The notes under the pieces are model-generated. The model did not search any database, had not been told where the DNA came from, and saw nothing but the letters and a program-made list of their open reading frames with translations. A program made the translations under genes and the position numbers. A DNA stretch of 57,369 nt from Corynebacterium senegalense (GTDB lineage: Bacteria > Actinomycetota > Actinomycetes > Mycobacteriales > Mycobacteriaceae): the NCBI RefSeq assembly GCF_900411315.1, contig NZ_LS990887.1:1259230-1316598 (forward strand), given 5' to 3'. Below are positions 42,650 to 49,317 of this stretch, piece by piece. The stretch's first letter is position 1. Each line of letters starts with the position of its first letter.

Positions 42650-43362
42650 GAAAACCCCTCGAGCAGGGCTCACTTGACGACGCCTACCCCGAAAACGTCC
42701 AGGGAACCCCCGAGTTCAACGTCGGCGGCGTCGAGCGCATCCTGCCGGAGCAGCTGCAGATGGAGCAGATCGTGTCCTACATGGAGGCCACGTACCCGGT
42801 GGACGGCGAGCCCTCGGACACCTACCTGGCGCGGCTGCCCGACCGGCTGACGCACGCCGCGATGCTCATGCTCGGCTCGGCGGTCGACCACACGATGCCC
42901 GGCGTGGCCTTCCCGGGTGACGTGTCGGCCGAGGACGTCGAGCTGGGCACCCTGTTCACCCCGTCGCGCCCGTCGGGGGCATGGGCAGTCTCCTGCGCGC
43001 CGGTGCTGGGCCCGCAGGCGCGCGAGCACGCGTGGCGCCCGGAGGTCGCCGGCGCGGCGGAGCTGTCCGGGGTGACGATCCTCGACGTCGCCGACGCGGG
43101 CGACATCCCCGCCGCGGTGGAGTACGCCCGGGCGCGGAGCGCGGCCTCCGTGGCGCTGTGGGCGTTGGGGGCGCGGGGAGATCTTCCCCGGGCCGAGGCG
43201 GACTCCTACGTGGCCACCTTCCCGGAGGCAGAGGTCTCGGCCGCGGAGAACGTGCTGGTACAGAGGCGGGAGGACTACTTCACCGCCGGGTGGGTGTCCA
43301 CCCCCGCCCAGGCGCGGCGCCGCGTGGCGGACGTCGCCGAGTTCCTGCGGGCGGGTGCCTGA
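42646..43362 (+). CDS. Protein of unknown function, coupled to the M13 peptidase
   Basis: 238 aa. GTG at 42646 overlaps the peptidase stop (GTGA), so translation is coupled. The N-terminal part is acidic (LDDAYPENVQGTPEFNVGGVERIL). The rest resembles an alpha/beta protein with alternating hydrophobic strands and helices (GVTILDVADAGDIPAAVEYARA; SVALWALGARGDLPRAE). No catalytic motif is certain. I cannot name the family. It may act with the peptidase. Confidence 0.6.
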   Translation: MRKPLEQGSLDDAYPENVQGTPEFNVGGVERILPEQLQMEQIVSYMEATYPVDGEPSDTYLARLPDRLTHAAMLMLGSAVDHTMPGVAFPGDVSAEDVELGTLFTPSRPSGAWAVSCAPVLGPQAREHAWRPEVAGAAELSGVTILDVADAGDIPAAVEYARARSAASVALWALGARGDLPRAEADSYVATFPEAEVSAAENVLVQRREDYFTAGWVSTPAQARRRVADVAEFLRAGA

Positions 43363-43373
43363 GCGGGGCGGCC

Positions 43374-44147
43374 CTAGCCGGTGAGCTTCGTGAAGGGCAC
43401 CGGGAGGGGGTCGCCGAGCTTCCAGCCGCGCAGGTTGTGCATGAGGCGGGCGCGGTGCTTCTGCTCCTCGATCTGCTTCACCCCGCGGATCGCGTCGGCG
43501 GTGTTGTCGTAGGCGTCGCCGTTGGTCAGTGCGGCCACCACCCAGGTTTCGTCGCCGATCTCGCCGAAGGCGACGCTGCCGGTCTCCGATTCCTTGTCGT
43601 CCGACCAGCCCGTCTTGAAGCCCTCCACGTTGTCGAGCTTCGCGGCGCCGAAGACCTGGGGGAAGCTGTCCTCGGCTGTGGAGGAGACGCTGCGCATGCC
43701 GTCGAGAAGCGGCTTCGCCTTCGGGTCCCAGAGGATCGAGGCGAGGAACTTCGACATGTCGTAGGGGGTCGTCGTCGTGCGGCCCCAGGCGCCGTTGCGG
43801 GAGGTGCCGGGCAGGTCGAAGTCCGCGGCGATCTCGTCGATCGCGTCAGGGTAGGCGGCGTCGAGCTGCTGGGCGTAGGTGTCGCTTGAGCGCCGCACCA
43901 TGTTCTTCACCAGGTCTTTTTCCTCGTCCGTGCCGTTGTAGAGGACGTAGTAGCCGAGGTAGAGCTTGGCCAGGGAGAGCGCGGGCCGCGGCTCGAGGGC
44001 GTCCCGGGTTCCTGACCACCGGCCGTCGGGGTGGTAGACCGCCAGGGCGGTGCGCTCGTTGTCGTAGGTGCGGTCAACCTCGTAGGCCTGCGCCGGTGCC
44101 GCCGAGAGGAGCAGGCAGGCGCAGAGCAAGGGGACCAGTTTTTTCAC
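43374..44147 (-). CDS. Secreted serine hydrolase of the beta-lactamase/DD-peptidase fold
   Basis: 257 aa. The signal peptide is MKKLVPLLCACLLLSAAPAQA with cleavage after AQA. The three penicillin-recognising motifs are present: SxxK in LSLAKLYLGYY, SxD/N in RRSSDTYAQQ, and KTG in GFKTGWSDDKE. They are shorter and more divergent than in DacA-type enzymes, so a peptidoglycan DD-carboxypeptidase or another acyl hydrolase is possible. The start is GTG 44147, with a -10-like TAATGT 8 nt before it. It is convergent with the gene ending at 43362 (11-bp gap). Confidence 0.8.
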   Translation of the reverse strand: MKKLVPLLCACLLLSAAPAQAYEVDRTYDNERTALAVYHPDGRWSGTRDALEPRPALSLAKLYLGYYVLYNGTDEEKDLVKNMVRRSSDTYAQQLDAAYPDAIDEIAADFDLPGTSRNGAWGRTTTTPYDMSKFLASILWDPKAKPLLDGMRSVSSTAEDSFPQVFGAAKLDNVEGFKTGWSDDKESETGSVAFGEIGDETWVVAALTNGDAYDNTADAIRGVKQIEEQKHRARLMHNLRGWKLGDPLPVPFTKLTG

Positions 44148-44165
44148 GCCTCACATTATGGCACC

Positions 44166-44951
44166 CTAGAGGCCCAGAATAGATTCGGCCTCGTTGACCT
44201 CCTCAAACGTCGGTTCCTCGACCTCGCAGAGGGTGACCGTCGCCCCGGTCGGGTCGGCCACCACGACGAGCAGTCCGAAGGGGTGCTCCTCCGGGCCGAC
44301 GAGCACCTCGCCGCCGAGCTCCGCCGCCTGCCGGGCGACAGCGCGCGCGTCCGCCACGCCCAGGTAGGTCTCCCAGAAGCCGGGCATGCCCTCGAGGTCC
44401 TCGTGGGAGGACTCGTCGCGCAGCCCGAGGAAGGGGGCGCCGTCGCGCAGCGCCAGGTAGTAGCCGTCGGACTGGCGGACCTCCCAGTCGAACAGCTCGG
44501 CGTAGAAGTCGATGCACTCGCGGGCCTTGTCCACGGCGACGTACTCGTGCCACACGGGGGTGCCCGGCTCGCCGGCGGCGACAAACTGGTCCTCACCGGC
44601 GGGTTCGATCAGCCCGAACACGGCGCCCGCGGGGTCGGTGCACAGCGACATCTCCCCCAGCGACACCTCGGCGGTGGCGAGCACGTTCCCGCCGAGCTTC
44701 TCGACGCCCTCCCGGTCCCGCCCCGCATCGCGGGTGAAGAAGTAGGTGACCCACGCATCGGGCATGGTCGGGTCGTCGAGCTGGTTGATGAAGCCCGCCA
44801 CGGGCAGGCCCTGCCTGCGGGCCACCCGGTAGGCGTCGGCGGAGACCTCCCAGCCGAGGAGCCGGGAGTAGAAGTAGGTGGACTTCATGGTGTCGCTGGT
44901 GGCCAGGTCCTGCCAGTACGGCATGCCCTCCATCGCCTCGAATGCCGGCAT
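44166..44951 (-). CDS. VOC-superfamily protein with two glyoxalase-like domains
   Basis: 261 aa made of two tandem beta-alpha-beta-beta-beta units. The first covers residues 1-125 (LATSDTMKSTYFYSRLLGWEV) and the second about 130-255 (VDKARECIDFYAELFDWEVRQSDGYYLALRDG). Each unit carries the pattern of metal-binding positions but I cannot assign the metal ligands. The substrate is unknown. The ATG directly follows the TAA of the S4-domain gene (TAAATG), so both belong to one transcript. Confidence 0.85.
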   Translation of the reverse strand: MPAFEAMEGMPYWQDLATSDTMKSTYFYSRLLGWEVSADAYRVARRQGLPVAGFINQLDDPTMPDAWVTYFFTRDAGRDREGVEKLGGNVLATAEVSLGEMSLCTDPAGAVFGLIEPAGEDQFVAAGEPGTPVWHEYVAVDKARECIDFYAELFDWEVRQSDGYYLALRDGAPFLGLRDESSHEDLEGMPGFWETYLGVADARAVARQAAELGGEVLVGPEEHPFGLLVVVADPTGATVTLCEVEEPTFEEVNEAESILGL

Positions 44952-45236
44952 TTACAGGTTCCTCCACTTTTCGGGATCGAAGTCGTCGTTGGCGGTGCGC
45001 TCGTCGAAGTAGTCGTCCTCGCCCTCGGCGCCGGTCACCACGGTGGCCGCTGTGCCGGAGACGGTGACTGTGTCGGCGTCGTGAAGCGTGAGGCCCCTCG
45101 ACGTGACAACCTCGCCGTTGACCTCCACCTCGCCCGCGCTGATGAGCTCCTTGGCGTGCCCGCCGGTCTCGGCGAGGTTGGCCAACTTGAGAAACTGGCC
45201 GAGCTTGATCGACTCTCCGCTGATGGTGACGTCCAT
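44952..45236 (-). CDS. S4-domain RNA-binding protein
   Basis: 94 aa. The first 70 residues are one S4 domain (IKLGQFLKLANLAETGGHAKELISAGEVEVNGEVVTSRG), as in YaaA/YbcJ-type ribosome-associated proteins. The tail is acidic (EGEDDYFDERTANDDFDPEKW). The ATG at 45236 was chosen over an in-frame TTG at 45245. It lies 25 bp after the SDR gene's end on the opposite side and immediately before the VOC gene. Confidence 0.85.
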   Translation of the reverse strand: MDVTISGESIKLGQFLKLANLAETGGHAKELISAGEVEVNGEVVTSRGLTLHDADTVTVSGTAATVVTGAEGEDDYFDERTANDDFDPEKWRNL

Positions 45237-45261
45237 GGTGTCCAACTCTATCGCCCTGCCT

Positions 45262-45969
45262 TCATCGCTCAGCCTGGTCGGTCGGCATGATGCTCAGGGT
45301 GTCCACGTTGACGTGCTTGGGCAGGCTGGCCACCCAGCGGATCGTCTCGGCGATGTCCTCGGCGGTGAGGTTGAGCTTGCCCTCGTAGACCTCGGCGGCG
45401 CGAGCCTCGTCGCCGCCGAAGCGGTTGGCGGCGAAGTCGGTCTTGACGCGGCCCGGGTCGATCTCGGTGACGCGGATCGAGTTCTCCGCCTCCTCCCGGC
45501 GCAGCGCGCGGGTCAGCCCGCGCAGCCCGAACTTCGCCGCGTTGTAGCCGGAGCCGCCCTTGTAGGCGTCCGTGCCCGCGACCGACCCGATGTTGATCAC
45601 CAGGCCCTCGGCCTTCTTCAGGTGCGGGTAGAGCGCCTTGGTCACGCGCACGGTGCCGTAGACGTTGGTCTGGTACATCCAGTTCCAGTCCTCCTCGCTG
45701 GCATCGCGCAGGTAGTCGAGGTTTTTCGCCCCGCCCGCGTTGTTGACCAAAAGGTCGACGCGGTCGAGCTGCGCCGCAAGCTTGTCGACGCTCTCCTGGC
45801 TCGTCACGTCGAGCTCCACCGCCACACCCCCGATCTCCTTCGCAATCTCCTCGCAGCGCTCGAGGCGCCGCGCGGCGACGTAGACCGTCCAGCCGTCCGC
45901 GGCCAGGGCGCGCGCCGCCGCCTCCCCGATCCCCGCCGAACCGCCGGTTACCACTGCAATCTTGTTCAT
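45262..45969 (-). CDS. Short-chain dehydrogenase/reductase
   Basis: 235 aa, classical SDR. The NAD(P) site is VVTGGSAGIGEAAARALAADG, then LLVNNAGGAKNLDYL, and the catalytic residues are Ser in VINIGSVAGTDAYKGGSG and Tyr-x3-Lys in GYNAAKFGLRGL. YVAARRLERC after the second strand favours NADP(H). The closest described relatives are YdfG-type serine/3-hydroxy acid dehydrogenases. The substrate cannot be read from the sequence. It is 11 bp downstream of alkB. Confidence 0.9.
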   Translation of the reverse strand: MNKIAVVTGGSAGIGEAAARALAADGWTVYVAARRLERCEEIAKEIGGVAVELDVTSQESVDKLAAQLDRVDLLVNNAGGAKNLDYLRDASEEDWNWMYQTNVYGTVRVTKALYPHLKKAEGLVINIGSVAGTDAYKGGSGYNAAKFGLRGLTRALRREEAENSIRVTEIDPGRVKTDFAANRFGGDEARAAEVYEGKLNLTAEDIAETIRWVASLPKHVNVDTLSIMPTDQAER

Positions 45970-45980
45970 AGTCGGCCAGT

Positions 45981-46628
45981 CTACGTGGGGCGCACCTGGC
46001 GCATCGTGATGTTTATGCGCCCCTCGGCCAGCCCGATGGAGTCCGGCCCCGTCCCGGGCCGCGGCGGGGTCACCCCGTGCCGGGCGCGCCTGGCGGGCCC
46101 GCCGAAGACCAGCGTGTCGCCGGACATGAGGACGACCTTGCGGCCCTCGATGCGGAAGGTCGTCTCCTCGCCGAGGGAGAGGCTGACCACCGGGTTGTCG
46201 GCTTCCTCCTGGGCGTCGACGTGCTCGCCCATCCCGGCGCCGGGCGGGTAGAAGTTCACCAGGGCCGTCTCCGCGCGCATCGGCGTGAGCGCGGGGTCGA
46301 GTTCCCGCGCCGCGCCGATGACCCGGTCCGCGATGGCCTGGTAGTTCTCCGGCACCGGCGGGACGGCGTGGCCCTCGATCTCCTGCACCAGGCGGTAGGG
46401 GTTCGTCGCCCAGAACCAGCCGAGCGACATCAGGTAGGCCTTCATCTGGTTGTGGCCGATCATGGGCCGGCGCATCGCCACCGGGGTGCCCGCGTGCTGC
46501 GCCGCGATCGCCCGGGCCTGATCGACCAGCTCCTTCTGCTGCTCCCGGCTCAGGAACCCGGGCAGGTGCACGACGCCCGGGGCTATGCGTGCGGAGGGCC
46601 GGGGCAGGTCGGTGGCGTCGAGAAGCAT
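45981..46628 (-). CDS. alkB: Alkylated DNA repair dioxygenase AlkB
   Basis: 215 aa, Fe(II)/2-oxoglutarate dioxygenase that removes methyl groups from 1-methyladenine and 3-methylcytosine. The iron ligands are HxD in GMGEHVDAQEEAD and the distal His in ARRARHGVTPP. The 2-oxoglutarate Arg is in GRINITMRQV. The substrate-loop MKAYLMSLGWFWATNPYRL matches the E. coli family. ATG 46628 is the start; GTG at 46634 is possible. It diverges from a 55-aa membrane protein gene with a 23-bp gap. Confidence 0.92.
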   Translation of the reverse strand: MLLDATDLPRPSARIAPGVVHLPGFLSREQQKELVDQARAIAAQHAGTPVAMRRPMIGHNQMKAYLMSLGWFWATNPYRLVQEIEGHAVPPVPENYQAIADRVIGAARELDPALTPMRAETALVNFYPPGAGMGEHVDAQEEADNPVVSLSLGEETTFRIEGRKVVLMSGDTLVFGGPARRARHGVTPPRPGTGPDSIGLAEGRINITMRQVRPT

Positions 46629-46651
46629 GCCCACACGCTACCCTGGGGCGC

Positions 46652-46819
46652 ATGAAACGTGACGTGAACATGATCGCCGTCGTTGCCACCGTCGTGGCGG
46701 TGGTCGCGGTGGCCCTCCTGCTCTCCGAGGGCCGCTGGCTGGGCCCGGTCGTGGCGCTGGCCGCCGCGCTGCTCGCCGTGTTCGCGGCGCGGCGCGAGGC
46801 ACCCGCTAACGCAGAGTAA
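46652..46819 (+). CDS. Small two-helix membrane protein
   Basis: 55 aa. Two hydrophobic segments (MIAVVATVVAVVAVALLL and LGPVVALAAALLAVFAA) are joined by SEGRW. ATG at 46652 is preceded by TACCCT 8 nt upstream, a leaderless promoter. The C-terminus overlaps the end of the convergent thpR gene by 14 bp. Function unknown; similar tiny membrane proteins are common beside alkB or thpR in actinobacteria, as far as I recall. Confidence 0.7.
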   Translation: MKRDVNMIAVVATVVAVVAVALLLSEGRWLGPVVALAAALLAVFAARREAPANAE

Positions 46820-47327
46820 AGGTGTCCACCACCTCGTAGCGCGGGCCCCCGCCGCGGCCCTCACCCAGGTGGGACTCCACCAGCGCGACCTCGTCAACGG
46901 TGAAATCGGGGCCGCGGTAGACGCTCAGGGCGTGGGCGTGGTCGGCCATGAGCCAGCCGTCGCGCCCCCGGGCGACAGTGAGGTGGGCGCGCTGCCGGTG
47001 CCGTTCGGCGGAGTCGAGCAGGCAGTCCGCCATGAGCTCGCGCAGCTGCTCCTTGTCCCCGCCGACGCCGACCCACAGCGTGCGGTTGTTGAAGCACCCC
47101 GAGCCGTGGAGATGCAGGCTGAGCGGGCGGCGGAAGGCGGTGGCCTGCGCCAGGACGTCGCTGACGCCGGCGGCGTCGTTCGGCTGGTCGCCGTAGAACG
47201 CCAGGGTTAGGTGCCAGTTGTCGGGCTCAGTCCAGCGCAGCTCGCGGCTGCGCAGGGGCCGCAGGGCCGTGACCAGGTGCTCCCGGGCGGCATCGGGGAG
47301 CATAATTGCCGCGAACAACCTCCTCAT
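46806..47327 (-). CDS. thpR: RNA 2',3'-cyclic phosphodiesterase (ThpR, 2H family)
   Basis: 173 aa. The two catalytic HxT motifs are NWHLTLAFYGDQ and RAHLTVARGRDG. It opens 2',3'-cyclic phosphates on RNA ends and was formerly called 2'-5' RNA ligase. The protein starts MRRLFAAIMLPDAAREHL at 47327; the frame is open further upstream only because it runs into the hairpin repeat. It ends on the convergent 55-aa gene. Confidence 0.9.
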   Translation of the reverse strand: MRRLFAAIMLPDAAREHLVTALRPLRSRELRWTEPDNWHLTLAFYGDQPNDAAGVSDVLAQATAFRRPLSLHLHGSGCFNNRTLWVGVGGDKEQLRELMADCLLDSAERHRQRAHLTVARGRDGWLMADHAHALSVYRGPDFTVDEVALVESHLGEGRGGGPRYEVVDTFTLR

Positions 47328-47340
47328 GGGGGCCAGCTTA

Positions 47341-47443
47341 ATGGGGGGATATCCCTGGCGGGACAGCGGAAGGGGGATATCTCGCCACGCCGTCGTCCGC
47401 GTCTCACCGGCGGTGGCGAGATATCCCCCAACTGACATCCCCC
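47341..47443. repeat. Hairpin repeat, family B, copy 1 (plus partial)
   Basis: GGGGGATATCTCGCCACGCCG (47372-47392) pairs with the near-exact inverted copy ending GGCGAGATATCCCCC (47409-47429). A partial unit GGGGGATATCCC lies just left of it at 47343-47354. The related flank GGGAC-x3-GGAAG precedes it. The hairpin lies between thpR and the csoR-family gene. Two more copies follow at 49026-49103 and 49177-49253. Confidence 0.8.
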
Positions 47444-47452
47444 CTACAGGCG

Positions 47453-47710
47453 TCACGCGAAGGAGAGGAACATCTTCTCCTCGTCCGCCGGGTCCATCCC
47501 CGCCGCGTCGTCTCCGTAAGAGCGCTTCATGATCGTCGACAGCACCTGGAAGCTCGCCCTGCTCACAGCCTTGTTCGCCGCGGACAGCTGCGTGACCACG
47601 TCGGTGCAGTCCTGGCCCTCCTCCATCATGCGGATCACGGCGTCGAGCTGCCCGCGGGCCCGCTTGAGCCTGCTTATCGACGGCTTCATCTCCGCCTCGG
47701 TCAACTGCAT
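47453..47710 (-). CDS. CsoR/CstR-family repressor with a single cysteine
   Basis: 85 aa, all-helical tetrameric DNA-binding family. It senses Cu(I) (CsoR) or persulfide (CstR) through two thiols. SRLKRARGQLDAVIRMMEEGQDC contains the conserved first Cys (residue 35). The second site, His at +25 and Cys at +29 from it in CsoR, is Ile60 and Ser64 here, so no second thiol exists. The gene starts at the stop of the truncated oxidoreductase/rhodanese gene (TAATG), so they are translationally coupled. This points to sulfur rather than copper control. Confidence 0.85.
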   Translation of the reverse strand: MQLTEAEMKPSISRLKRARGQLDAVIRMMEEGQDCTDVVTQLSAANKAVSRASFQVLSTIMKRSYGDDAAGMDPADEEKMFLSFA

Positions 47711-49083
47711 TACGCCCCTCCCGCCAGGCTCCACGTCAGGTATCCGCCGTCCACGTTAGCCACCTCGACGCCCTTGTTGTGCAGCAGGCTGGCCGCGGTG
47801 TGCCCGCGCATGCCGACCTGGCAGAAGACCAGAACCTTCTCGCCGGTGAACTGGTCGAGCCGGTCGCGGATCTCGCCCACCGGGATGTTCACCGCGCCGT
47901 CGATGGTGCCGGCGGTGTGCTCGGCGGGGGTGCGGACGTCGACAAGCTTCCAGCCGTCAGCGACGTAGTCGGCGACCTCGTGGTACTGCACCGTCTTCGC
48001 GCCGGTGACGATGTTGTCGTTGATAAAGCCCGCCATATTGATCGGGTCCTTCGCCGAGCCGAACTGCGGCGCGTACGCCAGCTCGAGGTCGGCCAGGTCC
48101 GAGGCGGTGAGCCCGCCGCGCATGGCGGTGGCGATGACGTCGATGCGCTTGTCCGCCCCGTCCTCCCCGATGGCCTGGGCGCCGAGGATGGCGTCGGTGT
48201 CGGCGTCGACGACAAGCTTGAGGTGGATCGTCGTCGCCCCCGGGTAGTAGCCGGCGTGGTTCGCCGGGTGGAGGTGGATGGCGCGCACGTTGCGGCCCTG
48301 CGCGCGGGCGGTCTTCTCCGCCCAGCCGACGGTGGCCACGGTGAGGCCGAACACGCCGACGACCGCGGTGCCCAGGACCTGCTTCGCCTTTGTGGTGCGG
48401 CCGGTGATCACGTCCGCTACGAGGCGGCCGTGGCGGTTCGCGGTCTGCGCCAGCGGCACGAGCGTCAGCTCGCCGTCGTTCGCATGGCGCTTCTCGACGG
48501 CATCCCCCACCGCGTAGATATTCGGATCCGACGTGCGCATCATCTCGTCCACCACGATGCCGCGGTTGGTTTCCAGGCCGGCGCTTTCGGCCAGCTCCGT
48601 GGCGGGGCGCACGCCGATGGCGGCGATGACGACATCGCTGTCGAGCTCGCTGATGTCCTTGACGATGGTGCCCGTGACCACCTTGACGCCGTTGTCCTCC
48701 AGGCGCTTCGCCACGATCCCCGCCATCTCCGGGTCCAGCGGCGCCATGACCTGCGGGCCGCCCTCGATGACGGTGACCTCCATCCCGCGCTTGCGCAGGT
48801 TCTCCGCCACCTCCAGGCCGATGAAGCCGCCGCCGATGATCGTGGCGCTGCTCTTGCCTTCGATGGCCTCCTTCATCGCGTCGAGGTCCTCGACGTTGCG
48901 CAGGGTCAGCGCGCCCGGCAGCTGAATCGGTGCCGCGCCCGGGGGGTATATGTGGGCAAGGGTGGGCGCGTTGTGGCTGGTGGCGGGCTTGGGCGTGTGG
49001 TGCTGCGCTCCTGGGAAATCGGGACTGTGGAAGCGGGATACCTCGCCACGGTCGCCGGGCCGCCTCGCCGGCGTCGGCGACAT
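47710..49083 (-). pseudogene. CoA-disulfide reductase/rhodanese fusion, N-terminal FAD domain lost
   Basis: The frame is open for 457 codons. From about residue 48 (48939 downward) it matches the later part of CoA-disulfide-reductase-like proteins: ALTLRNVEDLDAM, NADH motif TIIGGGFIGLEVAENLRKRG, FAD motif AVGDAV, dimer domain, then a rhodanese domain with active loop FCQVGMRGH. The N-terminal FAD-binding Rossmann segment and the catalytic Cys segment (about 110-120 residues in the family) are absent. In their place are about 47 codons with no similarity, running into the family B hairpins. It is a remnant, or a shortened protein working only as NADH-domain plus rhodanese. The rhodanese part is intact. 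Confidence 0.8.
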
Positions 49084-49253
49084 ATCCCCCTTCTAAAGTC
49101 CCACCTGCGCGCTGCGGCCGACCACCACTGCCCGCCCGGCGCCGCCCCGCGGCCCCGCGGCGAAACCGGGATACCGGCGAGGGGATATCTCGCCACACCC
49201 CCACCACCACCGCCGCCACCCGCGACGGCGACCTATCCCCCTTCGGGAGTCCC
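49026..49253. repeat. Hairpin repeats, family B, copies 2 and 3
   Basis: Copy 2 (about 49030-49103) has left arm GGGATACCTCGCCACG and right arm GGCGACATATCCCCC, with outer flanks GGGACT and AGTCCC also inverted. Copy 3 (about 49177-49253) has GGGGATATCTCGCCAC and GGCGACCTATCCCCC, ending AGTCCCC. Each unit is about 70-75 bp with a G+C-rich loop. They occupy the space between the truncated oxidoreductase gene and hrpB; no gene is present. Confidence 0.8.
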
Positions 49254-49317
49254 CAAGCGAACATCCCCCCACCAGCCCCAGGCCGAGCTCCGGCGCCGAG
49301 CAACTACCCTGACACCC

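Noticed and set aside
47328..47456. Longer N-terminus for ThpR
   Set aside because: The extension is the translation of the hairpin repeat, and the protein family starts at MRRLFAAIML.
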